A stretch of 23,400 bases of DNA from CAIOZW01 sp049317725 (GTDB taxonomy: Bacteria > Acidobacteriota > Blastocatellia > RBC074). The notes beneath the pieces are model-generated. The model was not told the origin of the DNA and made no database searches. It saw only the letters and a list, made by a program, of their open reading frames with translations. Location of the stretch: positions 1-23,400 of the forward strand of contig JBMOHS010000044.1 of NCBI GenBank assembly GCA_049317725.1. The letters run 5' to 3'. Made by a program: the position numbers and the translations under genes. Within the stretch, counting starts at the first letter, position 1, and each line of letters starts with the position of its first letter. Below, in pieces: positions 1 to 7,254 of the stretch.

Positions 1-257
1 ACGACCATCGCCAGCGGCAGACCAAAGTAGAACTGGACGAACCGCATTCCATTGGCATAGGCCTGCCCCGTCGTTCCGACCAGGGTGATGGCCGAGAGCT
101 GCGTCGCCATGACGGAGAGGCCGACGGCCCACCACGGCAAGCTCCGGTTGGCCAGAAAATAGCCCTCGATCTCGTGGCTCTTGTTGGTCAAGCGGAGCCC
201 GTCGTAGACAATATAAATGAGATAGGCCGCGATGATGGCCCAGTCCAGCCAATGCAT
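1..257 (-). CDS. Sodium/solute symporter (SSS family), N-terminal part, cut by the window edge
   Basis: Reading the complement from the ATG at 257 gives 85 residues beginning MHWLDWAIIAAYLIYIV and running off the left edge. The first segment is a membrane helix. It is followed by a polar linker (DGLRLTNKSHEIEGYFLANR) and then SLPWWAVGLSVMATQLSAIT. This order is typical of the start of SSS-family (solute:sodium symporter) permeases, where the FLANR..PWW..G.S..ATQ.SA stretch opens the transport core. These inner-membrane proteins couple sodium entry to uptake of sugars, amino acids, vitamins or organic acids. The substrate cannot be told from this fragment. A GAGGGAG Shine-Dalgarno lies a few bases upstream of the ATG. 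The gene is the last visible member of the minus-strand unit with the decarboxylase and the membrane microprotein, so a decarboxylase substrate or product is a reasonable cargo guess. Family assignment is firm; substrate is unknown. Confidence 0.88.
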   Translation of the reverse strand, partial: MHWLDWAIIAAYLIYIVYDGLRLTNKSHEIEGYFLANRSLPWWAVGLSVMATQLSAITLVGTTGQAYANGMRFVQFYFGLPLAMV

Positions 258-343
258 GAGGAAACTCCCTCTTCGGTTATCGGTCAGGTCTTCGAACAGC
301 GACGGGAGCACTCCGGGCACTCCCACCGACAGATCTCCCCAGC

Positions 344-472
344 TTAGGCAAACTGCCGGGAGAAGAGCCAGAGTGCCAGGATCAGAACGGCGGTGTAGAT
401 GATCACGCCCAGGTAGACCCGGTTCCAGTATGGATACTCTGGAGGAGTGGACGGCGGTGGTGGCTCGGTCAT
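344..472 (-). CDS. 42-residue single-pass membrane microprotein coupled to decarboxylase and symporter
   Basis: The frame from the ATG at 472 encodes 42 residues: a proline-rich polar head (MTEPPPPSTPPEYPYW) and one strongly hydrophobic helix at about residues 19-38 (YLGVIIYTAVLILALWLF), ending SRQFA. The ATG overlaps the TGA of the upstream decarboxylase as ATGA, a classic arrangement for translational coupling. The symporter start lies 86 bp further on. I cannot assign a named family from sequence alone. Small one-helix proteins encoded next to sodium/solute symporters are known as probable transporter accessory subunits, and position plus topology fit that idea. The same frame remains open upstream to 586, but that extension lies inside the decarboxylase gene and looks like shadow sequence, so I place the start at the overlapping ATG. 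Confidence 0.7.
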   Translation of the reverse strand: MTEPPPPSTPPEYPYWNRVYLGVIIYTAVLILALWLFSRQFA

Positions 473-1884
473 GGGTGAATCCTCGCGAGGGTCGACAGCA
501 ATCGCTGGTGAATCGACGGAATACGAGCAGCGTGCTCTGGCTTGAGGAGCACGCTGCGAAAGATGGTCGCCGCGGGCGCGTCCCATTCGAGGCGGTGGTC
601 CGGTCCGAAGAGGGCTGGGCTGGCCTGGAAGAGCGCGAGATAGACCGGTTCCTGCGGATCGGCCATGAGCTCGTCGAAGGTCGCCCGGACGAGGCGGCTC
701 ACGTCGGAAACACGGGCCCCCTCGATCACGGGGTAGAAGGTCACCACGTCGAGCTCGGGAGGGGAGAGGAGCTGCAACTGATCTGCCTGACCGATCCGGG
801 CGGCCCAGTCGATCGCCGCCTCGCGCGTTCGGCGCAGTACCGCGCCAAGCCCTCCTGGCTCCTGCCCGTTATCGGAATGCAGGGGAAATGCCTGCAAGGT
901 CGCCCAAAAGGCAGCGGCAGCGGCCCCGGGCCGGGAACACTCCAGACTGATCTCCCCAAGGTGAAGATCTGACGAGGTGAAGTAGGTGTAGGGAGAATCG
1001 TGCCGGTAGAAGCGCCCGACCGCCGGATCCCGAAAGAGGACCGAACCACATCCGTACGGCTGGAGGCCGTGCTTGTGCGGATCGACGACGACGCTGTCCG
1101 ATGCCTCGATCGCACGCAGCGCGGCAGCAGTACGTGACGGGAGAGGGCCGTCCGGACTGGCCAACAGCCGAAAGAAGCCGCCGTATGCCGCATCGACGTG
1201 CAGTCGGAAAGGGTACTCCCGCTGCAGCCCAATCGCTTCGTCGATCGGATCGACGGCACCGGTGGCGGTCGTCCCGGCCGTCATGACCACGGTGCCAATC
1301 CGGCCCTCCCGCAACTTCTCGCGCAGGTCGTCGAGGTCCATCCGCCCATCCGACCCAGTGGCGATCTGAATCGTCTCAACCCCCAGCACCTGCCCCATTC
1401 GACGATGCGTGTAATGGGCTTCCCGAGAAAAGGCGATCGCCTTTCCAGGGGCCAGCTCTCGCGCCACCCAGAGCGCTTCGAGATTGGCAATTGTCCCGCT
1501 CGAGGTCAAATGGCCCAGGGATTGTTTGTATCCAAAGAGGTCGGCCAGCACGGCGACGACCTCTTTCTCCATCTGCGCCGTCGCCGGCCCTCCGTCGAGG
1601 GCGTGATTGTTCGGATTGATCCGTTGCGTCAGAAAGTAGGCCAGCAGCGCAATTTCGTGCGGCGGCTTGATCATCTGCCCAGCATAGTCCGGGTGCCAGA
1701 AGGGATAGTTCTCCTCGAGGCGGAGGATCAACCGTTCGAGAATCTCCCGCACCGTCGCGTCAGAGAGGATCAGGCTCTGCTCTGGGGACCAAGCAGGCCA
1801 GCGGGATTGCCACTGATCCTGTCGGGTCAGCCCTTCGCGAAGAAATGTCACCAGTCGTTCGGATTGATTGATCAAGGTCCACAC
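469..1884 (-). CDS. PLP-dependent group II amino-acid decarboxylase
   Basis: The 471-residue product has the landmarks of the pyridoxal-dependent decarboxylase family (glutamate/tyrosine/aromatic amino-acid type, fold type I). There is a phosphate-binding SSGT at about 128-131, a His in SREAHYTHRR (H157) that would stack on the cofactor, HVDAAYGG with the PLP-nitrogen Asp (D231), and DPHKHG with the Schiff-base Lys (K271). It would remove the alpha-carboxyl of an amino acid to yield an amine in the cytoplasm. The substrate is not deducible. DPHKHG differs from the DPHKW/DPHKM forms of better-known members. The first codon of the open frame is GTG at 1884. A TTG at 1875 preceded by GAGGTG (1887-1882) at good spacing is a strong alternative start that would shorten the protein by three residues. 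It follows the Fic-like gene by 27 bp and overlaps the microprotein gene by 4 bp, so these are almost certainly co-transcribed. Confidence 0.88.
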   Translation of the reverse strand: MWTLINQSERLVTFLREGLTRQDQWQSRWPAWSPEQSLILSDATVREILERLILRLEENYPFWHPDYAGQMIKPPHEIALLAYFLTQRINPNNHALDGGPATAQMEKEVVAVLADLFGYKQSLGHLTSSGTIANLEALWVARELAPGKAIAFSREAHYTHRRMGQVLGVETIQIATGSDGRMDLDDLREKLREGRIGTVVMTAGTTATGAVDPIDEAIGLQREYPFRLHVDAAYGGFFRLLASPDGPLPSRTAAALRAIEASDSVVVDPHKHGLQPYGCGSVLFRDPAVGRFYRHDSPYTYFTSSDLHLGEISLECSRPGAAAAAFWATLQAFPLHSDNGQEPGGLGAVLRRTREAAIDWAARIGQADQLQLLSPPELDVVTFYPVIEGARVSDVSRLVRATFDELMADPQEPVYLALFQASPALFGPDHRLEWDAPAATIFRSVLLKPEHAARIPSIHQRLLSTLARIHP

Positions 1885-1911
1885 CTCACGCGGTACGGGG
1901 CCACGGCCGCC

Positions 1912-2667
1912 TCAAACGACCTCCGGATCGCCCACCTCCTTGATGGTCCGCAGGGTTACGTCAGTGAATAGTTCGATCAGAGGCTGGGTCAACATCCGAA
2001 AGGCGGCCTCGAGGGCTTGATCAAACTGGGTCGTGACCTCCGGGTCTCCTGGATCAATGATCAAGGGAGGCAAGCCCGCCCGTTGCGTGTAGAAGCCTGC
2101 CGCCAGCAGCGCCGTCTGCTTCGTTCGGATTGGCGACTCGAATGGGTGCAGGTCGAGCAGGCGGAGAAAGACGACGGTGGCCTGTTCGAGGGGGTGCATC
2201 TCCTCGAATCCTTCCGTGGCAAACCAGTCGAAGGCGAGATCGACCATCCGCGGAAGCAGCACAGCCGGCACCGGATCGTGGAGCGGCGAAAGGAGGGGCG
2301 GCAGCTCGGTCCGCCAAAGGGGAAGATCGGTCGGTCGACCGTCGACGAGCCGATAGACCTCGAGCAGTTGCCCAGAACCGAAGACCACCCCCGGCTCCCG
2401 CGCCCACTCCCTGATGCGGGTCGTTGCTTCCCGAAAGCGATCCTCAAGGAGGAGAGATGATCTCTCGTCTTTCCACAGATCCTCCGTTGACGGAGGAACA
2501 CCTCCCCCGCCAATGGCGCGCAGCTCCAGCCGCTGGACACGCTGATCACGCAAGGCCAATCCCTCGGGGAGTTCCAACCAGCGATCCCATGCTGCGCGTG
2601 CCTGGCTAACCCGCTCTGCCCATCCACCGGAAGATTTCAGATTGTCTTGAAAAATCGGCAGTTCCAT
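1912..2667 (-). CDS. Fic-fold protein with a degenerate active-site motif
   Basis: The 251-residue product starts at ATG 2667 (MELPIFQDNL) with a purine-rich GGGAGGG upstream. Residues about 140-205 look like the core of a Fic/DOC domain: MVDLAFDWF, then MHPLEQATVVFLRLLDLHPF, then a helix ending RAGLPPLII. Canonical Fic enzymes transfer AMP or other phosphate-containing groups using HPFx(D/E)GNGRxxR. Here the motif reads HPFESPIRTKQ (from H174): the His-Pro-Phe remains, but the glycine-rich GNGR anion loop is lost and one residue is missing. The region where class II Fic proteins carry the inhibitory SxxxEGN helix reads RAIGGGG near residue 50, without the inhibitory Glu. I infer a Fic fold that has lost AMP transfer or gained another role. 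It heads the minus-strand unit with the decarboxylase 27 bp downstream. The longer open frame upstream to 2823 has no supporting start signal. Confidence 0.68.
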   Translation of the reverse strand: MELPIFQDNLKSSGGWAERVSQARAAWDRWLELPEGLALRDQRVQRLELRAIGGGGVPPSTEDLWKDERSSLLLEDRFREATTRIREWAREPGVVFGSGQLLEVYRLVDGRPTDLPLWRTELPPLLSPLHDPVPAVLLPRMVDLAFDWFATEGFEEMHPLEQATVVFLRLLDLHPFESPIRTKQTALLAAGFYTQRAGLPPLIIDPGDPEVTTQFDQALEAAFRMLTQPLIELFTDVTLRTIKEVGDPEVV

Positions 2668-2758
2668 TCCCCACACCCTCCCAGCTCCGGCCTTGCCTTT
2701 CCCATTCCCTCTTCCGCTTCGGCCCAGGCTTCCAGGTGGGGACACCACCGCCTCCGAG

Positions 2759-2782
2759 CCCTGGGCGACGTCTTCCCCAGGG
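2759..2782. other. GC-rich dyad in the divergent intergenic region
   Basis: CCCTGGG (2759-2765) and CCCAGGG (2776-2782) form a perfect 7-bp inverted repeat around a 10-base spacer. It lies about 90 bp upstream of the Fic-like gene start, within the 273-bp gap to the HAD phosphatase gene. No T-tract follows on either strand, so it is unlikely to be an intrinsic terminator. It may be a leader hairpin of the minus-strand transcript or a protein site. Otherwise the gap shows no gene, only the rightward promoter near 2900. Confidence 0.35.
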
Positions 2783-2877
2783 TGACACCCCAGATCGCCA
2801 TCGGAAATGGGAGAGCCGCACAATTAAGAAGATGCTGCACGGCGGGAGACCAACGATCGATTCTCCCCTGGAGTGCC

Positions 2878-2906
2878 TTCTCCCATCTGGATCGAGCCTG
2901 TATAAT
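2878..2906 (+). promoter_or_regulatory. Candidate sigma-70-type promoter for the HAD-aldolase-bshC unit
   Basis: A perfect TATAAT lies at 2901-2906 in a GC-rich setting, with a weak -35 candidate TTCTCC at 2878-2883 and a 17-bp spacer. Transcription would start near 2913, about 28 bases before the ATG at 2941. The same decamer TGTATAATGC occurs at the argG promoter (17298-17307), which supports it as a real promoter core in this genome. Confidence 0.6.
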
Positions 2907-2940
2907 GCACGCTCGAAAAGTTGATATGCAAGAGACAACC

Positions 2941-3675
2941 ATGACAAATGACCGAACCACGCCGCCAAGCCTGACCCCAGATCGGGCGACCACTTCCGCA
3001 TCTCCCTGCCGATTCGAGGCCGTCCTCTTCGACCTCGACGGGACCCTCGCCAACACCTTTCCCACTGTCGTCCGCATCTTCAATCAGATCTTGGAGAAGC
3101 GAACCGGCCGGAGTTGGACGCTGGAAGAGCTGATTCCCTACTTCGGCCCCCCCGAGACGGTGATTCTCCAGCGGCTCTTTCCCGAAGGTGACGACGCGAC
3201 GCAGATGATCGAGGAGTTCTACCAGCTCTGCCGCGAGGACGGGGCAGAGATCCGCCCGTTCGAGGGGATCGAACCACTGGTGCGGCGTCTGCGTGCCTCC
3301 CAAGTCCGACTCGGCGTCTACAGCGGAGCGAGCACGAGGGCGGCGCGGATCCGGGTTGGCCAAGCTGGGCTGCTCGACTGCTTCGAAGAGATCCTCGGAG
3401 GAGACGCCGTGGAACGGCACAAACCTGATCCGGAGGGCCTCTTGCGCCTCCTCGAACAGTTCCAGGTCGCCCCGACAGGGGCCCTCTACGTCGGAGACAT
3501 GATCGCCGATGTCCTGGCAGGACAACGCGCCGGGATGGCAACAGTCGCCGTCAGTTGGGGGGCCGGTGCACGGGATGACCTCGCGCGGGTCCGCCCCGAC
3601 TATCTCATCGATCACCCGGCAGATCTCGAAGCAATCCTGCACGGCCCCCTCTCTTCCCCAGTGGAGACCCTCTGA
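2941..3675 (+). CDS. HAD-superfamily phosphatase, phosphoglycolate phosphatase/PpaX-like
   Basis: The 244-residue protein carries all four HAD motifs. These are DLDGTLANT with the nucleophile Asp31 and acid/base Asp33, Ser128 in VYSGAS, Lys161 in HKPDP, and the acidic GDMIAD (Asp186, Asp190). The segment between motifs I and II is a helical cap with FGPPE at about 68-72, as in phosphoglycolate phosphatases and the PpaX pyrophosphatase group. It would hydrolyse a small cytoplasmic phosphomonoester with magnesium. Gph-type activity is plausible but not proved. The first 24 residues are a polar, Thr/Pro-rich extension that may be partly untranslated. An in-frame ATG at 2926 is an alternative start, and neither start has a strong ribosome site. 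The aldolase gene begins 5 bp after the stop, so the two are probably co-expressed. Confidence 0.82.
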   Translation: MTNDRTTPPSLTPDRATTSASPCRFEAVLFDLDGTLANTFPTVVRIFNQILEKRTGRSWTLEELIPYFGPPETVILQRLFPEGDDATQMIEEFYQLCREDGAEIRPFEGIEPLVRRLRASQVRLGVYSGASTRAARIRVGQAGLLDCFEEILGGDAVERHKPDPEGLLRLLEQFQVAPTGALYVGDMIADVLAGQRAGMATVAVSWGAGARDDLARVRPDYLIDHPADLEAILHGPLSSPVETL

Positions 3676-3680
3676 GCACC

Positions 3681-4661
3681 ATGGCATTCAATCTCAATGG
3701 CATCATCGCGGCTCTGCCGACTCCTTTCAACGCCGTCGGGGAGGTCGATCACGAGCGACTGCGCCACAACCTCGCCGCCTGGAACGAGACGGACCTCCTT
3801 GGCTATCTCATTCTCGGTTCGACGGGCGAGTTTCCCCACCTGACGGTCGAAGAGAAGACCGCCGTCATGGAGACGGTGCGGGACGCGATCCCTCCAGAAA
3901 AGATCTTGCTCGTCGGGACGGGAGAACTCTCCACCCGGCAGACTCTCGAGATGACCCGGCGGGCCCACGACTTCGGTGCCGACGCGGCAGTGGTCATCAC
4001 GCCCTTCTACTACAAGAAGATCCTCCACGACGAGCAGCACGAAGCCCACTTTCTGCGGATCGCCGAGAACTCTCCCATCCCCATTCTGATCTACCTCATG
4101 CCCCAGTTCGCTGGGGTCTACCTCATGCCGGAGACGATCGCCCGTCTCGCGGAGCACCACAACATCATTGGCCTCAAAGAGAGTTCGGGAGATCTGCCTC
4201 AACTCAAGGAGATCTTCCGCGAATTGCGAACTCCCGATTTCGACGTCTTGGTCGGTTCTCCGACCATCCTCACCGACGGACTGGAAGCGGGAGCCTCAGG
4301 GGCGGTCCTGGCGGTCGCCAGTCTAGCCCCGCACGCCTGTGTCGCGGCGGAATCGGCCTATCGACAGGGGAATTTTGAGCGAGCCGAAGCTCTTCAACGG
4401 CAACTGGCAACCCTCGCCCGCGCAACGACGGCGGGCGGCATCGGGCGACTCAAGGCGGCGCTCGACCGGGTGGGACTCTACGGATACCTCCCGCGCTCAC
4501 CTTTGCCCGCGGCGAGTGCTGCCGAGCAGGCCGAGATCGAGACGGCGATCGCCGAATGTGGCCTCTTCCGGCGCAATGAAGATGGTTCTTGGGTCGAAAC
4601 CGAGACGCGCGACACGATTGCCGAGATCGGTCTGGACGCGGGGGAATTCCGGAATGACTGA
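3681..4661 (+). CDS. DHDPS-family class I aldolase, HOGA-like (4-hydroxy-2-oxoglutarate aldolase type)
   Basis: The 326-residue product is a DapA/NanA-superfamily TIM barrel. Visible catalytic elements are the GSTGE loop (46-50) that binds the keto-acid carboxylate, tyrosines in PFYYKK (110-111), Tyr138 in IYLMP and the Schiff-base Lys166 in GLKESSGD. The family condenses or cleaves pyruvate with an aldehyde. The GSTGEFPHLT stretch resembles the GSNGEFPFLT of mitochondrial 4-hydroxy-2-oxoglutarate aldolase more than lysine-pathway DapA, so cleavage of a 4-hydroxy-2-oxo acid to pyruvate plus glyoxylate or a similar aldehyde is the better guess. It has about 30 residues more than typical DapA, mostly an acidic C-terminal tail. 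The start lies 5 bp after the phosphatase stop, and the last 8 bp overlap the bshC start, implying tight co-translation. Family is sure; substrate is not. Confidence 0.85.
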   Translation: MAFNLNGIIAALPTPFNAVGEVDHERLRHNLAAWNETDLLGYLILGSTGEFPHLTVEEKTAVMETVRDAIPPEKILLVGTGELSTRQTLEMTRRAHDFGADAAVVITPFYYKKILHDEQHEAHFLRIAENSPIPILIYLMPQFAGVYLMPETIARLAEHHNIIGLKESSGDLPQLKEIFRELRTPDFDVLVGSPTILTDGLEAGASGAVLAVASLAPHACVAAESAYRQGNFERAEALQRQLATLARATTAGGIGRLKAALDRVGLYGYLPRSPLPAASAAEQAEIETAIAECGLFRRNEDGSWVETETRDTIAEIGLDAGEFRND

Positions 4662-6324
4662 GACAACCAGGATCCCTTTCACCGAAATTCCCAAATCATC
4701 GCGACTCTACCAGGACTTTCTCTACCATTTCGATCGGGTCGCATCCTTCTACCCGGGAGATCCTGCCGATCCCCAAGGAGGGCGAACGCTGGCAGGATTG
4801 GTTGAACGGGCGACGAAGATTCTCGCGCAACCGTACCGACGGGCCGAGGTCGCGGCTGTCCTGCGCGAACAGAACCTCGCGGCTGGCGCGGGGGAGGCGA
4901 CCCTCTCCAATCTGGACCGCCTCGCCGCTCCAGACTCAGTCGCCATCGTCACCGGCCAGCAAGCAGGTCTCTTCACCGGTCCGCTCTACACCATCTTCAA
5001 GGCACTGACCGCGATCAAGCTGGCCAGCCAGCTTCGAGCCCAGGGGCTCAATGCCGTTCCGGTCTTCTGGATCGCCTCGGAGGATCACGACTTTGCCGAG
5101 ATCAACCACGCCCAGGTCATCGATCGCGAAGGACGCCTTCAGAAGATCACCTACACCGGCTGTCCAACGGGAGAGGGCAGGCCGGTCGGCAGCATCCGGA
5201 TCGGCCCCGAGATCACCGCCAATCTCGAGCAGCTGGCCGCTGCCCTGCCCGAATCGGAGTTCGTCCCTGGGCTGCTCGACGACCTGCGGGAGGCCTACAC
5301 GCCCGGCCGCACCTTTGCCGAGGCCTTCGGTCGGATGATGCTGCGGCTCCTCGGGAGCTATGGGTTGATCCTGATCGATCCGCTGGACGAGCAGTTGAAG
5401 CGGATCGCCGGAGAGATCTACCTCGCCTCCCTCGAACGCCTGCCAGACTTTGTCGACCACCTGACCCACCAGAGCCAGGCACTCGAACTCGCCGGCTATC
5501 ACGCGCAGGTGCACACGGGCCCAGAGACGGTTCCGCTCTTCCTCATGCAGGAGGGGCGTCGCACCGCGATGAGCTTTCACCCAGCCGTGGGTGACCGTCC
5601 GGCTTATCTCTCGCTCAAAGGATCGAAGGAGAAGACCCTCACCTGGGAAGAAGCCCTCGCGCAAGTCAGAAAAGATCCGGCTCAGTTCAGCCCGAATGTC
5701 ACCCTTCGCCCGATCGTGCAGGACTTTCTCCTGCCGACGGTCGGCCTGATCGGCGGGGCGGCGGAGATCGCCTACTTCGCGCAACTGGTCCCCAACTATG
5801 CGCTTCTCGGGCGGATGGCTCCTCTGATCCTGCCCCGTGTCAGCCTGACCCTCATCGAGAAGCGGCACGCCAAGACCCTTCGCAAATTTTCGCTGGCCTT
5901 TGCCGATCTGTTTGAGGGGAACGAGGCGGTCCAGCGAAAAGTGGTCGAGCGAAGCCTCGATCAGACCACGACGGTCGTCTTCGACGAGACCGAAGCGACC
6001 ATCACCGCGCAACTCGAACGGCTTCGCGAGTCGCTGCAGGCGGTCGATCCGACCCTCTCCGACGCGCTCCGGGGGGGCAAGGAGAAGATCCTCTACCAAC
6101 TCCACAACCTGCGAACCCGCTTCATCCATAATCGCACGGGGCGGGACGAAGTGACGCAACACCAGATCGAGCGACTGCTAACCGTGCTCTTTCCCCACCG
6201 CAACCTGCAGGAGCGGGAATTGACGATCAGCTTCTTCCTGGCCCGCTATGGGATCGGGCTGATCGAGCAGCTCCACGACGCGATCGACCCTTGGGAGGCC
6301 GATCATCGCCTCGTCTATCTCTGA
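4654..6324 (+). CDS. bshC: Bacillithiol biosynthesis cysteine-adding enzyme BshC
   Basis: The 556-residue protein matches BshC, the enzyme that adds cysteine to glucosaminyl-malate in the last step of bacillithiol synthesis in the cytoplasm. Diagnostic stretches are VTGQQAGLFTGP (about 99-110), followed by YTIFKALTAIKLA, and FWIASEDHDFAE (about 138-149) in the nucleotide-binding-like core. A helical region predicted to form the coiled coil follows, then a C-terminal RHAKTLRKF...coiled segment. Length is close to the roughly 540 residues of the Bacillus enzyme. The ATG at 4654 overlaps the aldolase stop by 8 bp and has GGGGGA upstream. The earlier open frame back to 4339 lies inside the aldolase gene and is shadow. 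The 3' end overlaps the convergent LysR gene by 10 bp. Bacillithiol occurs in Firmicutes, Deinococcus, Bacteroidota and Acidobacteriota. bshA and bshB are not in the window. Confidence 0.93.
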   Translation: MTETTRIPFTEIPKSSRLYQDFLYHFDRVASFYPGDPADPQGGRTLAGLVERATKILAQPYRRAEVAAVLREQNLAAGAGEATLSNLDRLAAPDSVAIVTGQQAGLFTGPLYTIFKALTAIKLASQLRAQGLNAVPVFWIASEDHDFAEINHAQVIDREGRLQKITYTGCPTGEGRPVGSIRIGPEITANLEQLAAALPESEFVPGLLDDLREAYTPGRTFAEAFGRMMLRLLGSYGLILIDPLDEQLKRIAGEIYLASLERLPDFVDHLTHQSQALELAGYHAQVHTGPETVPLFLMQEGRRTAMSFHPAVGDRPAYLSLKGSKEKTLTWEEALAQVRKDPAQFSPNVTLRPIVQDFLLPTVGLIGGAAEIAYFAQLVPNYALLGRMAPLILPRVSLTLIEKRHAKTLRKFSLAFADLFEGNEAVQRKVVERSLDQTTTVVFDETEATITAQLERLRESLQAVDPTLSDALRGGKEKILYQLHNLRTRFIHNRTGRDEVTQHQIERLLTVLFPHRNLQERELTISFFLARYGIGLIEQLHDAIDPWEADHRLVYL

Positions 6325-7238
6325 GCGGCCGGGGGCAGTTCGTTGGGGGGGCTGATCGAGCGGGACTCGCGCACCAACTGCAGAAAGGCCCGTGCCGCGT
6401 GGCTGAGCGTCTCTTCTCGACGAAAGATGAGTCGCAGGGTCTTCTCGATCTTCATCCCCTCGACCGGAATCGAGCACAAGCGACCGGACTCGATCGATTC
6501 CTGCACAGAGAGGCGTGGGAGGATCGCCAAACCCACCCCCAGACTGACAAAATCCTTGATCGTCTCGAGAATCGAAAGCTCGACACAGATGTGGAGAGGC
6601 GTCTGATGTTCCCGGAAGAGATCGAAGATCCGGTCTCGTGCCGGTGATCGGACATTGTGAGCGACAAACTGGTACTCTCCCAGATCCCGGACGGCGACCT
6701 GCTTCCGCTCCAGAAGGCGATGACCGGGGGGAACGACCAGGACCAGCTCGTCGCGTTCCACCTCAATCGATTGCAGCCCCGTCTGGACTGGATCGTACGA
6801 GAGAAACCCGACATCGAGATTGCGCTCATAGACCTCGGTCGGGATTCGTTCGGAGACGGCACGGTGGACTTCAATCTTGATCTGCGGATAACGGCGGCGA
6901 TACTCGACCAGCAATTGCGGCAAGAGGTAGAGGGAGGTGCTCTCGTTGGCCCCGATCGTCAGCCGGCCTTGGTACATGCCCCGCAATTCGTTGATCGCTT
7001 CCCGGGCCTCCTCCCGCAGGTTGACCATCCGTTGGGCATAGGAGTAGAGCACCCGCCCGGCCTCGGTCAGCATCCCCCCCTTGCTGCTGCGATCGAAGAG
7101 CGGCTCCCCCAGCTCGACCTCCAAGCGTTTAATGGCGATGCTCAGCGCCGGTTGAGTCCGTCGAACCTTCTCCGCGGCTCGGGAAAAACTCTTCTCATCG
7201 GCGATGCACAGAAAGATTTCCAACTGTCCCAAATCCAT
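6315..7238 (-). CDS. LysR-family transcriptional regulator, divergent from leuA
   Basis: The 307-residue protein begins MDLGQLEIFLCIADEKSFSR at the ATG at 7238. A perfect AGGAGG sits at the right distance upstream, which decides against the ATG at 7259. Residues 1-60 form the winged helix-turn-helix (SFSRAAEKVRRTQPALSIAIKRLE), followed by the dimerisation helix. From about 90 on there is the periplasmic-binding-like effector domain (GRLTIGANESTSLYLLPQLL...). LysR proteins usually sit divergent from their target, bind T-N11-A dyads and respond to a pathway metabolite. Here the target is presumably the leu-ilv array starting at 7491 plus autoregulation, and a branched-chain intermediate is a sensible effector guess. 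A 34-bp dyad lies only 18 bp in front of its start. The 3' end overlaps bshC by 10 bp. Family call is firm; target and effector are inferred. Confidence 0.9.
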   Translation of the reverse strand: MDLGQLEIFLCIADEKSFSRAAEKVRRTQPALSIAIKRLEVELGEPLFDRSSKGGMLTEAGRVLYSYAQRMVNLREEAREAINELRGMYQGRLTIGANESTSLYLLPQLLVEYRRRYPQIKIEVHRAVSERIPTEVYERNLDVGFLSYDPVQTGLQSIEVERDELVLVVPPGHRLLERKQVAVRDLGEYQFVAHNVRSPARDRIFDLFREHQTPLHICVELSILETIKDFVSLGVGLAILPRLSVQESIESGRLCSIPVEGMKIEKTLRLIFRREETLSHAARAFLQLVRESRSISPPNELPPAAQR

Positions 7239-7254
7239 GGAGTCCTCCTGATTC

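Noticed and set aside
2667..2823. N-terminal extension of the Fic-like protein to 2823
   Set aside because: The extra 52 residues are Gly/Pro-rich with no domain character. The ATG at 2667 has a purine-rich ribosome site.
4936..6162. 408-codon antisense open frame opposite bshC
   Set aside because: It mirrors the codon structure of bshC, has no ribosome site and shows no recognisable motif.
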